DNA of 64,000 bases, taken from Mollicutes bacterium (GTDB lineage: Bacteria; Bacillota_I; Bacilli_A; Izemoplasmatales; Izemoplasmataceae). Below, one piece after another: positions 15,140 through 23,013 of this stretch (its first letter is position 1; each line of letters begins with the position of its first letter). Location of the stretch: the NCBI GenBank assembly GCA_003555335.1, contig PWHD01000021.1, forward strand, positions 124,001 through 188,000, given 5' to 3'. Position numbers and translations under genes: made by a program. The notes under the pieces are model-generated. The model was given only the letters and a program-made list of their open reading frames with translations. It had not been told where the DNA came from and ran no database searches.

Positions 15140-16159
15140 ATGAATGAAAAAGACAAAATAAAACAGGCACTCGCAGACATCAAGGACCCTGCGAGCGGCG
15201 AGACGTTCCAAACAACCAATGCGGTCCGTTACGTCGGTGTCGGCGATGAGGACGGCCTGAAACGGGTGAACCTCGTCATCGGCGTCACCAGTGACGACGA
15301 CAAGACCAAACAGAAACTGAAAAGAGCCATCGCCAAGGTCATCAAACTCGACATGGGCTATGACGGTGTCAGAGTCGACTTCGAGTTGCTCAAGAAAAAA
15401 GAAAGCATTCTCGACAAGGAAAGAAAGATCCGCTATATCGGGATTGCGAGCGGAAAAGGCGGCGTGGGCAAATCCACCGTCGCAGCCAATCTCGCCATCG
15501 CGCTGAAAAGGATCGGAAAAAAAGTCGGCCTCATCGACGCCGACATCTACGGAAGCTCGATTCCGACCATTTTGAACATGAACATCAGCGCCCCCAGAGC
15601 GGATGAGGATGAGAAAATCATCCCTTTTATCGAACACGGCGTCGAACTGATCTCCACCGAGTTCTTCATGAAACAAGACAAGCCACTCATGTGGCGCGGC
15701 CCGATGCTCGGCAAAATGCTCAACCACTTCTTCTACGATGTCGCATGGGACCCCGATACCGAATACATCATCGTCGACTTACCGCCAGGCACCGGCGATG
15801 TATCGATGGACATCCAGAAACTGATTCCCGAATGCGAAATGATCATCGTCACCACGCCGCATCCAAGCGCCTCGCACGTCGCGGTCAAAGCCGGATTCGC
15901 CGCCAAGGAACTCAAACACAACATCCTCGGCGTCGTCGAGAACATGGCCTATCTCTCCCATGCCGGCGAAACGCTCAACATCTTCGGCGAAGGCGGTGGC
16001 AAGACGGTCGCCGACAAACTCGACACCGACCTTCTCCAGCAAATACCAATCGGACAGCCCGAAAAAGCGGACCAAAGCGTCTATTCGATGACCGAAGATA
16101 TCGGCGTCATCTACCTCGGCCTCGCCAACAAACTGCTCAAAGCGATCGAAAGCGCCTAA
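15140..16159 (+). CDS. Mrp/ApbC-family P-loop ATPase (SalA-like)
   Basis: A 339-residue protein with an N-terminal MIP18/DUF59-like domain (about 1-85) and a MinD-fold ATPase. The deviant Walker A is GKGGVGKST at 105-113, followed by LIDADIYGSS and IVDLPPGTGD. The iron-sulfur-carrier CxxC expected after VVENM is missing: the segment reads ENMAYLSHAGETLNIFGEGGG. Loss of the cysteines argues against a simple Fe-S scaffold role and resembles the SalA type of Bacillus, a regulator, as I recall it. The start was chosen at 15140, 18 bases after the -10 box. Confidence 0.9.
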   Translation: MNEKDKIKQALADIKDPASGETFQTTNAVRYVGVGDEDGLKRVNLVIGVTSDDDKTKQKLKRAIAKVIKLDMGYDGVRVDFELLKKKESILDKERKIRYIGIASGKGGVGKSTVAANLAIALKRIGKKVGLIDADIYGSSIPTILNMNISAPRADEDEKIIPFIEHGVELISTEFFMKQDKPLMWRGPMLGKMLNHFFYDVAWDPDTEYIIVDLPPGTGDVSMDIQKLIPECEMIIVTTPHPSASHVAVKAGFAAKELKHNILGVVENMAYLSHAGETLNIFGEGGGKTVADKLDTDLLQQIPIGQPEKADQSVYSMTEDIGVIYLGLANKLLKAIESA

Positions 16160-16188
16160 GACCCTTCCCTCCGCGGAGGGTCTTTTTT
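16159..16188 (+). terminator. Terminator of the Mrp-family gene
   Basis: AGACCCT/AGGGTCT arms enclose a GC-rich loop and are followed by a T-run. The next promoter begins inside its end. Confidence 0.85.
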
Positions 16189-16189
16189 G

Positions 16190-16218
16190 TTGGATTATGA
16201 TTGCTCGGGTGGTATAAT
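16190..16218 (+). promoter_or_regulatory. Promoter of the B12-protein/GGDEF operon
   Basis: TTGGAT (16190-16195), 17 bases and an extended -10 TGGTATAAT (-10 box 16213-16218). Confidence 0.75.
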
Positions 16219-16245
16219 GACCTATACAAGAAAGGGGGTATCACG

Positions 16246-17250
16246 ATGACCTATGACAAAATCCTGAATCAGAAAGATACGATTTCCGAAACAATCCTCG
16301 CGAAAATCGATCCTGAACACACCAAGAAAGACGCGCCCTACACGGCCAAGTCATTGCGCGATATCCGTTATACCATCCGGTATGTCGTCGAAGGTCTCAA
16401 AAACGACAGCCCGGCCATCATCATCCATTATTTCCGCTGGCTCAGAAAGACCCTCGCCGGCATCGGTATCGACCCGGACGTGACCGAGTCACTTTTTGAT
16501 GCCGTAAAAGAAACACTCACACCCCACCTTTCTGAAAAAGACCGTGAACTCCTCTTTGACATCGACACCGACGATTTCAAAAAAAAACCCGCAAACACTT
16601 CAGATACCAAAAACGGCGACCGAGACGACACCTATCTTTCCTACCTTCTTGATAAAAACAAGACCGGCGCCATCAAGCACCTCGAAAAACTCCATCAAGA
16701 CGGCATGAGCATCGAAAAAATCCACAACGATGTCATAAAGCCCGCCATGTATGAAATCGGCACCCTGTGGCAAGAAGGAAGCATCTCCGTCGCCGATGAA
16801 CATCTCGCGACCGTCATCACCCAATACGCGATGACAATCCTTTATCCCTCGCTTTTTTCCGGTAACAAGAAAGAAGTGAACGTAATCGGCGCCGCCATCG
16901 GCCCCGACCTACATGAAATCGGGATCCGCATGGTCACCGATCGGTTCGAAGCCGCCGGTTATCAGACGCATTATCTCGGCGCGAACACGCCGAAAGAGGC
17001 CCTTGTCAGCTATGCGAAAGACAACAAACCCGCCCTCATCGCACTTGGCATCACCCTTCCGGTCTACCTGTCGGAAATGCGCGAGACCATCCGGGCGCTA
17101 CGCGCCGAAGGGGCCCTCAAGGACGTGAAGATCCTCATCGGCGGACAACCGTTTCTCATCGACTCCGGACTAATCGAGACCATGGGCGCGGACGGTTACG
17201 CAGAAGATGCCTCGGAAGCGCTGAAAGTGGGTGAAGACCTTGCCGGATAA
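16246..17250 (+). CDS. Cobalamin-binding protein with CarH-type photoreceptor motif, no DNA-binding domain
   Basis: A 334-residue soluble protein. Residues 1-115 are helical with HYFRWLRKTLAGIGID, a phrase common at the N terminus of stand-alone B12-binding regulators. Residues 125-205 form the four-helix cap, with W175 and E185-H186, that is W-x9-E-H, the motif that caps adenosylcobalamin in the light sensor CarH. Residues 210-334 are the Rossmann-like B12 domain with D221-L-H223-E-I-G226 (DxHxxG; H223 would be the lower axial ligand) and ILIGGQPF. No MerR head is present. The ATG follows AAGGGGG. It overlaps the GGDEF gene by 20 bases. Light sensing is inferred from the motif; binding of another cobalamin is possible. 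Confidence 0.85.
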   Translation: MTYDKILNQKDTISETILAKIDPEHTKKDAPYTAKSLRDIRYTIRYVVEGLKNDSPAIIIHYFRWLRKTLAGIGIDPDVTESLFDAVKETLTPHLSEKDRELLFDIDTDDFKKKPANTSDTKNGDRDDTYLSYLLDKNKTGAIKHLEKLHQDGMSIEKIHNDVIKPAMYEIGTLWQEGSISVADEHLATVITQYAMTILYPSLFSGNKKEVNVIGAAIGPDLHEIGIRMVTDRFEAAGYQTHYLGANTPKEALVSYAKDNKPALIALGITLPVYLSEMRETIRALRAEGALKDVKILIGGQPFLIDSGLIETMGADGYAEDASEALKVGEDLAG

Positions 17251-18211
17251 ACAAAACACTTCTTTCGCGCTCACGATCGATGCCTACGGCATCATCACTT
17301 CCATCATCGCCCCCTCTTCCGTGATCGGTTTTCACACCGGCGACAACCTCATCAGGCATATTGATGAGGGGTCCATCGAACGCTTCCTCGACTATCTGCA
17401 AGAAACCCTGACGAACAACCACGTCCTATCACGCGAGATCGTTTTCAAGTCAAACGACAATGTGTTCGAGCGCACCATCAGCATGATCCGCCACAACAAC
17501 ACGATCATCTGCGTCAGCCTCCATGATAACAACAAGGTCTTCGGGATTCTCAACACCATCATGCGCATCAACAGTGAACAGTCCAAACTGTTGAGACGAC
17601 AGGTGAGCGGCACAACAACTTCGGGCTACAGTGTTCCTGAAAGCTACCTGGATGAAGTGAGCGCCTTGAACAGTGAACTCGTCAACATCCAACGCAAACT
17701 CGAACAGAAAAACGCCGAGCTTATCCGTCTCAACATGAAACTCAAGGATATCGGCAACAAAGACCCGCTGACAATGACCAACAACCGACGCAAGTTCTTT
17801 GAGGACATCACCGGATACCTCAAAGAAAAAGACCACCATCTCATCATGATCGACTTCAACAATTTCAAGAAGGTCAACGACGAGTTCGGCCACGGACAGG
17901 GCGATTTGACCCTGAAGACATTCACCAATATGACCACCGCCGAAATCAAGCCCCTATCAGGCACCCTCTACCGCATCGGCGGCGACGAGTTCGCCATTCT
18001 CATTCCGGCGGACAAACCCATCGATATGGAAGAAATCACAAAAAAAGTAGACCGCTATCTCAAAACGGTCCACCCTGAACTCTCCCTCGCCTATGGTATC
18101 CAGACCATCGCCAAGGACAGACATATGTCAAAAAGAAAAGCTGAAAATTTGCTTGTCAGCGTCGACAAAGCGATGTACAACCATAAGAACACAACCAAGA
18201 AAAACAAATAG
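17231..18211 (+). CDS. PAS-like/GGDEF protein, probable diguanylate cyclase
   Basis: A 326-residue protein read from GTG at 17231; TTG at 17240 is an alternative. Residues 12-115 look like a PAS-fold sensor (LTIDAYGIITSI...). Residues 137-172 form a coiled coil, and residues 178-320 are a GGDEF domain with DPLTMTNNRRKF, metal-binding D208 (MIDFNNFK) and an intact active-site GGDEF at 250-254. No RxxD inhibitory site is visible before the active site. It should make cyclic di-GMP from two GTP. No EAL or PilZ gene is in the window. Its start lies inside the preceding B12-protein gene, implying coupled translation and a shared signal. Confidence 0.9.
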   Translation: MKTLPDKQNTSFALTIDAYGIITSIIAPSSVIGFHTGDNLIRHIDEGSIERFLDYLQETLTNNHVLSREIVFKSNDNVFERTISMIRHNNTIICVSLHDNNKVFGILNTIMRINSEQSKLLRRQVSGTTTSGYSVPESYLDEVSALNSELVNIQRKLEQKNAELIRLNMKLKDIGNKDPLTMTNNRRKFFEDITGYLKEKDHHLIMIDFNNFKKVNDEFGHGQGDLTLKTFTNMTTAEIKPLSGTLYRIGGDEFAILIPADKPIDMEEITKKVDRYLKTVHPELSLAYGIQTIAKDRHMSKRKAENLLVSVDKAMYNHKNTTKKNK

Positions 18212-18239
18212 GCGGCCGGATGATTCCGGGCCGCCTTTT
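18211..18239. terminator. Terminator between the GGDEF and MATE genes
   Basis: GGCGGCC/GGCCGCC arms (18211-18217, 18229-18235) are followed by TTTTA. It is probably used by the plus-strand operon and possibly by the MATE gene. Confidence 0.75.
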
Positions 18240-18240
18240 A

Positions 18241-19626
18241 TCATCCATAACTGAGCTTCTTCTTCAAGTCGCGCATCTCATATTGATAGACGAGGAACGA
18301 AAACCCGCCGGCAGTGGCATCAGCGGCAACGAACGCCCACCAAACCCCGTCGAGTCCGAGAAGGCTCGTCAGCAGAAATGCCAGCGGAATGAACAGGAAA
18401 AACTGTCTCGAAAGCGCCACGAAAAAGGCGCGCATGGCGTAGCCCATGGCCTGATAGACACTGCTCAGTACAATCTGGAAGGTGATCATCGTGAACGCGA
18501 GCGCCACGACTCTCAGGGCGAACGCACCGTACTCGATGAACTCCGTGTCGTTGACCCCGCGACTGAAAAGCATAAAAATCTGTTCGGCAAAGATGATCAC
18601 GACAATCGTGACGATGAGAAAATAAATGAATAGAATCCGGTTCGCAAACGAGATGACATCATAAAGGCGCCGGTGGAAACGCGCACCGAAATTGAACCCC
18701 ACAATCGGCGTCAGGCCCTGGACAAGACCGAATCCGGGCATGAGAGAAAACATCATCATCCGCGTGATGACACCGTAGATCGAAATATAGATCGCGGGGT
18801 CACCCGGCGCATAGAAGTTGATGAGGTTGTTGATGATGATCACAAGCGCGGCGCCTAGTGTGTTTCGGACGAATGTCGGCATACCGATGGCGATAACTTC
18901 CCACATCATCCGCAAATCGATCCTGTATATTTTTCTCAAATCGATTTTCAAGGCCGATTCCGGGCGCATCGCCATATAGAAAATAAAAATGAATGACGCC
19001 GACTTGGAGATGACGGTGGCGAGCGCAGCACCACTGACCCCCATACCAAGTCCGAAATCGAAGATGAAAAAGGGGTCGAGGATAATATTCAGGCCGGCAC
19101 CGATCAGCAAAGAATACATCGCAACCCGCGCGCGGCCTTCCGCACGGGTGAGATTGTTCAAGACGATCGCAAGGGAAAAAGGCGGCATCCCGAGAAGAAT
19201 GAAGAAAAGATAATCCCGGGCGAAGTCGATGTTGCTGGCGGTCGCACCGAAAAATCTGAGCAGATCGTCCATGAAAATAAGACCGATTCCCGAAACAGCG
19301 ACCGACAGGACGAGATTCAAGAGCAAGGCCGTGTTGACGACGCGTCTCATCGAGGCCTCGTCATCACGACCGTAAGCACGCGAAAAGACCGACCCGCTCC
19401 CGATACCGATCATCAAACCGATGGCGAGGACGATCATCTGGATCGGGAAGGTGATCGACAGGGCGCCGATGGCGAGCTCGCCGTCGGACCAGGACACAAA
19501 CAGCGTGTCTATCAAATTGTATAGGGCGTTGACAATCATCGCGATAATCGCGGGAATGGAGAGTTTGACCAACAAACGTCTCACATCCATGTTCCCAAGC
19601 ATCCGGCTCCGTTCTTCACGGTCCAT
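18241..19626 (-). CDS. MATE-family multidrug/sodium antiporter
   Basis: A 461-residue membrane protein with about twelve transmembrane helices in two repeats. The typical phrases are LSIPAIIAMIVNALYNLIDTLFVSW at the N terminus, AIGLMIGIGSGSVFSRAYGR, LNIILDPFFIF, and TPIVGFNFGAR in the second half. It resembles the MepA/DinF-type branch. The family exports cationic compounds using sodium or proton gradients. The ATG at 19626 is preferred because GGAG lies 8 bases upstream; a GTG three codons earlier would overlap that site. It follows an XRE-TPR gene that may regulate it. Confidence 0.93.
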   Translation of the reverse strand: MDREERSRMLGNMDVRRLLVKLSIPAIIAMIVNALYNLIDTLFVSWSDGELAIGALSITFPIQMIVLAIGLMIGIGSGSVFSRAYGRDDEASMRRVVNTALLLNLVLSVAVSGIGLIFMDDLLRFFGATASNIDFARDYLFFILLGMPPFSLAIVLNNLTRAEGRARVAMYSLLIGAGLNIILDPFFIFDFGLGMGVSGAALATVISKSASFIFIFYMAMRPESALKIDLRKIYRIDLRMMWEVIAIGMPTFVRNTLGAALVIIINNLINFYAPGDPAIYISIYGVITRMMMFSLMPGFGLVQGLTPIVGFNFGARFHRRLYDVISFANRILFIYFLIVTIVVIIFAEQIFMLFSRGVNDTEFIEYGAFALRVVALAFTMITFQIVLSSVYQAMGYAMRAFFVALSRQFFLFIPLAFLLTSLLGLDGVWWAFVAADATAGGFSFLVYQYEMRDLKKKLSYG

Positions 19627-19631
19627 AAAAA

Positions 19632-19666
19632 TCACTCCAGAAATTATTATACCATTTCTGGAGTGA
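19632..19666 (-). terminator. Hairpin between the XRE regulator and MATE genes: terminator that also holds the MATE ribosome binding site
   Basis: A perfect 13-bp inverted repeat (19632-19644 with 19654-19666) has a 9-base loop and is followed on the minus strand by TTTTT, directly before the MATE ATG. The GGAG of the MATE gene is in the 3' arm, and TATAAT lies across the loop and the end of the 5' arm. It can act as terminator, as translational block, or carry a start-proximal promoter. Confidence 0.75.
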
Positions 19667-19674
19667 CTTTTATA

Positions 19675-20925
19675 TCATAACTCTGAAGTCAATATTTTTT
19701 CAATTGCTTTCTCGCGTTTTTTCATTAGACAGAAAGCGTCTTTGTAGCGAGCATTGTCATCTGCTTTTGTCATCAATTCGTCAGTATAGGCGTCAATATG
19801 GTCCAAAGATTCCTTTTCAATCGCAAGCGGCAATGCGATATTCCTAAGAAGATCCTCGCGAGATTCGCCGGTGGCCCGTTGGACTCGGTAATGAACCTTA
19901 TCCAGCAGATTCATATCCGGAGCGGATGAGAAAATGCGACCAAGGGCTTCTTCGCTATCCTCATCAAGGACTTCGGCCGGAATGAGACTGAGGGCACGGT
20001 AATACCACTCGTTGCACTCACAGGCTTTGAGGTTGTTGAAGTCTTGCTGCGTGACTGGTATGTCCATCTTGAGTTTGCTGTCGATTTCAACGTATCTGTA
20101 CATGCTCAGGAGCCTTTTTGGCATAACGGTTACTTCGAGCCTTCTCAATATCTCGCGTGTCATCGAGGGCGATTCATCCGCAAGATAAAACGCCCTGTAA
20201 AGCTGCAAAGTTAAAAGTTTGTCCGGCTCATGGTAACGGTTGATTCCATTGAGCGCCTTACTGTAATGGTCTGCAGCGAAGTTCTTGAGCCTTAGTTGTT
20301 GTTTGACGATGAAGTGGTTCAACTGCTCAAGAACCTCAAGATAAGGACTCGGTTTGTCATAGGGCTCAACGATCATCAACAAGTTCAACGCGCGGTTCAG
20401 ACTACCGCTTTCCCGCGCATGGATCGCACTGAGGATAATAAAAGCGACGCCGGTAAGGTAGTCCATGCTTCCAAACAGCGGCTGAAGTCTCTCGATAATT
20501 TCTTCGCTTCTGACAGTATCGTTGTCTGCGACATGAAAAAAGAGCTGATGGACATCTCTTGTCATGGGATGTTTCACTGCTTCGGCCTCTTCACAAAGTT
20601 TCCTCAAATTATCATGTCTGCGGTAGTAAAAGGCCTTGATCAAAGGAAAAAGAGGCGATGTTTCCTCATCGTTTCTAAGCAGATGGTCGAGTTCGAGACC
20701 GACCTTTTTGGACACCTCCTCAATGAAAAAATCACTCGGATACATCTTGTTGTTCTCTACTTTCGACAGGTAACTGACACTGCAGATACCACTTGAAACA
20801 ACCTGTTGCGAAAGTTTCATCGATTGTCGTTTTCTTTTAAGGGTCTCGCCGACGAAATGCGCCGAACAGAGTGTTCTTTGATTGTGTTTCTCATGAAGTT
20901 TTTTTTGTATGTACTTGAAATTCAT
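19675..20925 (-). CDS. XRE-family regulator with a TPR-like C-terminal domain
   Basis: A 416-residue protein. Residues 25-85 are an XRE helix-turn-helix (VGETLKRKRQSMKLSQQVVSSG, SVSYLSKVENNKMYPSDFFIEE). Residues 95-410 are purely helical with repeat spacing like the TPR domains of RRNPPA/PlcR-type or MutR/Rgg-like regulators. In those families the repeats bind short signalling peptides; here the ligand is unknown and no peptide gene is visible nearby. It has its own promoter and an AAGGAGGTG site. The downstream MATE gene is a natural target. Confidence 0.8.
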   Translation of the reverse strand: MNFKYIQKKLHEKHNQRTLCSAHFVGETLKRKRQSMKLSQQVVSSGICSVSYLSKVENNKMYPSDFFIEEVSKKVGLELDHLLRNDEETSPLFPLIKAFYYRRHDNLRKLCEEAEAVKHPMTRDVHQLFFHVADNDTVRSEEIIERLQPLFGSMDYLTGVAFIILSAIHARESGSLNRALNLLMIVEPYDKPSPYLEVLEQLNHFIVKQQLRLKNFAADHYSKALNGINRYHEPDKLLTLQLYRAFYLADESPSMTREILRRLEVTVMPKRLLSMYRYVEIDSKLKMDIPVTQQDFNNLKACECNEWYYRALSLIPAEVLDEDSEEALGRIFSSAPDMNLLDKVHYRVQRATGESREDLLRNIALPLAIEKESLDHIDAYTDELMTKADDNARYKDAFCLMKKREKAIEKILTSEL

Positions 20926-20952
20926 CTGGTTTTCACCTCCTTACAATATTCC

Positions 20953-20980
20953 ATTCTATTCGTTGTTAACCATAATTCAA
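20953..20980 (-). promoter_or_regulatory. Promoter of the XRE-TPR gene
   Basis: On the minus strand, TTGAAT (20975-20980), 16 bases and TAGAAT (20953-20958). Confidence 0.65.
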
Positions 20981-21055
20981 TAATTAAATGTTGAAATTTT
21001 TTTCCGAAAAACAAACCAACCATACCTTTCCAAGACCCGGAATGGAAAAGGACAT

Positions 21056-21080
21056 AAAAAAACCACCTGGCGGACAGGTG
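21056..21080 (-). terminator. Terminator of the plsX-rnc-dnaD-nth operon
   Basis: A CACCTG/CAGGTG stem (21064-21069 with 21075-21080) is followed on the minus strand by a T-run just after the nth stop codon. Confidence 0.82.
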
Positions 21081-21083
21081 ATT

Positions 21084-21707
21084 TTAGATTCTTGGATAAC
21101 GACACCAGGCGATCAGTGGGCATTTCTGACAGTTCGGATGTCTGGATGTGCAGTGGTAGCGACCGAAGAAAATCATCTGATGATGGGCTTTCGACCAACG
21201 CTCTTTTGGAAGCTTTCGCATCAGTTTCTCTTCGACCTTGCGGGGCGTATCATTATTATAAGCGAGCTTCAAGCGTTTTGCGACCCTTTCGACGTGGGTG
21301 TCGACTGCGATTCGCGGAACATCGAACCAGACGCTACGAACAACATTCGCAGTTTTCCTACCGACACCCGGCAAAGCCTCGAGGGCTTCCTGAGAGGCGG
21401 GGACCTTGCCCCCATGTTCCATCTTGATTATCAAGGCTGCCGCCTTGATATTCTTGGCTTTGTTGCGGTAAAGACCGAGCTTTCTTATATCCTCCTGAAG
21501 CGTCTCGAGGGGTGTGTTGATATAGTCCTCGAGTTCCTGATACTTACTGAAAAGTGTTCGGGTGACCCTGTTCACTGCCGCATCTGTGCTCTGCGCTGAC
21601 AACATGACCGCAATGAGCAGTTCGAGCGCGTTACCATGATAGAGTTCGCAGTGTGCTCCGGGAAACATGTCCTCGAGGGTTTGCATGATGATTTCTACTC
21701 GTCCCAC
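21084..21707 (-). CDS. nth: Endonuclease III
   Basis: A 207-residue DNA glycosylase/AP lyase for oxidised pyrimidines. Helix-hairpin-helix LPGVGRKTANVV carries catalytic K118; D136 is in VDTHVERVAKRL. The 4Fe-4S cluster ligands are C186, C193, C196 and C202 (C-x6-C-x2-C-x5-C). The GTG at 21707 is preferred because the protein then aligns to the Bacillus N terminus and GGAG lies upstream; an ATG at 21686 would lose part of helix 1. It overlaps the dnaD stop, the same dnaD-nth order as in Bacillus. Confidence 0.97.
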   Translation of the reverse strand: MGRVEIIMQTLEDMFPGAHCELYHGNALELLIAVMLSAQSTDAAVNRVTRTLFSKYQELEDYINTPLETLQEDIRKLGLYRNKAKNIKAAALIIKMEHGGKVPASQEALEALPGVGRKTANVVRSVWFDVPRIAVDTHVERVAKRLKLAYNNDTPRKVEEKLMRKLPKERWSKAHHQMIFFGRYHCTSRHPNCQKCPLIAWCRYPRI

Positions 21708-22321
21708 AGTTTGTGAAACTCCTTCAAGGCTTCCTTGTTTTTGGTCGGTTTTTTCTCGCTTTTCTCACCAAGGTCGTTCAACAGGATGTGGTCGATGTGC
21801 TTCACCGAGGGATACTTGCGTTCCAAAGCCTGATGGGTGGCATCTTTGATGAGTTCGAAAGGATAGTGCTCATCATAGACCCACTGTTTCACCAGTTCGA
21901 GGTCCATCTGGTTGAGCGGTTTTTTGAGCATATCCTCAAGATAACTGACGATATCTTGAAGCGTTTCTTCCTTCTGGCCGCTCAGTTTCTCTTTCAGATA
22001 TTCGACAACCTTCGTCAAAAAGAAATCGACATTGAAGGTCTCGAATTCTTTTCCGTCTTCGTCTTCTGTCAGGAGAATGGTCAGATAGCCTTTCGACATG
22101 AGCGAGTTGAGAAGCGCTTCGGTTTCATTTGGACTCGCGGCGAGCCACTTTGAGAACTGTTTCGGTTTGATGATCTGTTCATTCTCCTGCAACAAGGCAT
22201 GCAGTTTCATCAATGCCACGGCTTCCCTGTCGTTGAGGTCGAGCTTATGATAATATTTCAAGACAAGGGCCTGAAAATCCAGTACCCCCGCATCGATGAA
22301 CTCCTTCAAGATATGTTTCAT
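21695..22321 (-). CDS. dnaD: Primosome component DnaD
   Basis: A 208-residue replication-restart and initiation protein. The N-terminal winged-helix half (about 1-115) has NDREAVALMKLHALLQ and ASPNETEALLNSLMSKGYL. The DDBH2 half has VKQWVYDEHYPFELIKDATHQAL and VKHIDHILLNDL, the conserved helix pair of DnaD/DnaB. A lysine-rich tail follows. The ATG at 22321 is 8 bases after GGAG. It works with DnaB (62543-63724) and DnaI (60854-61735) to load the replicative helicase. Confidence 0.93.
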   Translation of the reverse strand: MKHILKEFIDAGVLDFQALVLKYYHKLDLNDREAVALMKLHALLQENEQIIKPKQFSKWLAASPNETEALLNSLMSKGYLTILLTEDEDGKEFETFNVDFFLTKVVEYLKEKLSGQKEETLQDIVSYLEDMLKKPLNQMDLELVKQWVYDEHYPFELIKDATHQALERKYPSVKHIDHILLNDLGEKSEKKPTKNKEALKEFHKLWDE

Positions 22322-22332
22322 GGACAAAACTC

Positions 22333-23013
22333 CTAGAATTTCATACTCTTTTTCGCCAGTTTCTTTAGGGCGATCTCAGCCGCATGTTGTTCGGCTTCCT
22401 TCTTGCTGCGTCCCTTACCCTCACCCATGAGGATATCATCCATATAGACTCTCGTGGTGAAGGTCTTGTTGTGGGAGGGGCCTTCTTCGGATATCACCTT
22501 GTAGACAAGTTGCCTCTTATCGGATTGGACGAGTTCCTGAAGATGGGACTTGAAGTCGATGAACTGATTCTCCTCTTCTTTTTCAAGGTAAGGAAAGACC
22601 ACCTTTTCAGCGATTTTATAAACTTCACCGAGTCCCTTATCCAGAAAAACAGCACCGACAAAAGCTTCAAAGGCATCCGCCAGCAGCGCCCCTCTCAGTC
22701 TGCCTCCGCTTTTTTCCTCGCCGTGACCAAGCAGCATATAATCACCCAGATCAGAGGCTTTGGCATACTCGACAAGCGCGGCTTCGCAGACATATTTCGC
22801 CCGTTTCTTGGTCAGGTCTCCCTCGTTGTAATGGTTGCTTTCCTCATAAAGATATTTCGCAACAACGACGTCAAGCACGGCATCGCCGACAAACTCAAGA
22901 CGCTCATTGGATTCGGTATGATGTTCATTGGCGTAAGAGGAATGCGTCAGTGCCGTTTTAAGCAACTGCGGATTCTTGAATTCCAGACCGAAAAAAGATT
23001 CAAGCTTCTTCAT
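22333..23013 (-). CDS. rnc: Ribonuclease III
   Basis: A 226-residue double-strand-specific endoribonuclease for rRNA and mRNA processing. The catalytic signature NERLEFVGDAVL is at residues 36-47, and further acidic residues lie in LLADAFEAFVGAVFLDKG. A double-stranded-RNA-binding domain occupies about 155-226 and ends GKGRSKKEAEQHAAEIALKK. The ATG at 23013 follows GAGGAC and overlaps the plsX end by 14 bases. Confidence 0.97.
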   Translation of the reverse strand: MKKLESFFGLEFKNPQLLKTALTHSSYANEHHTESNERLEFVGDAVLDVVVAKYLYEESNHYNEGDLTKKRAKYVCEAALVEYAKASDLGDYMLLGHGEEKSGGRLRGALLADAFEAFVGAVFLDKGLGEVYKIAEKVVFPYLEKEEENQFIDFKSHLQELVQSDKRQLVYKVISEEGPSHNKTFTTRVYMDDILMGEGKGRSKKEAEQHAAEIALKKLAKKSMKF

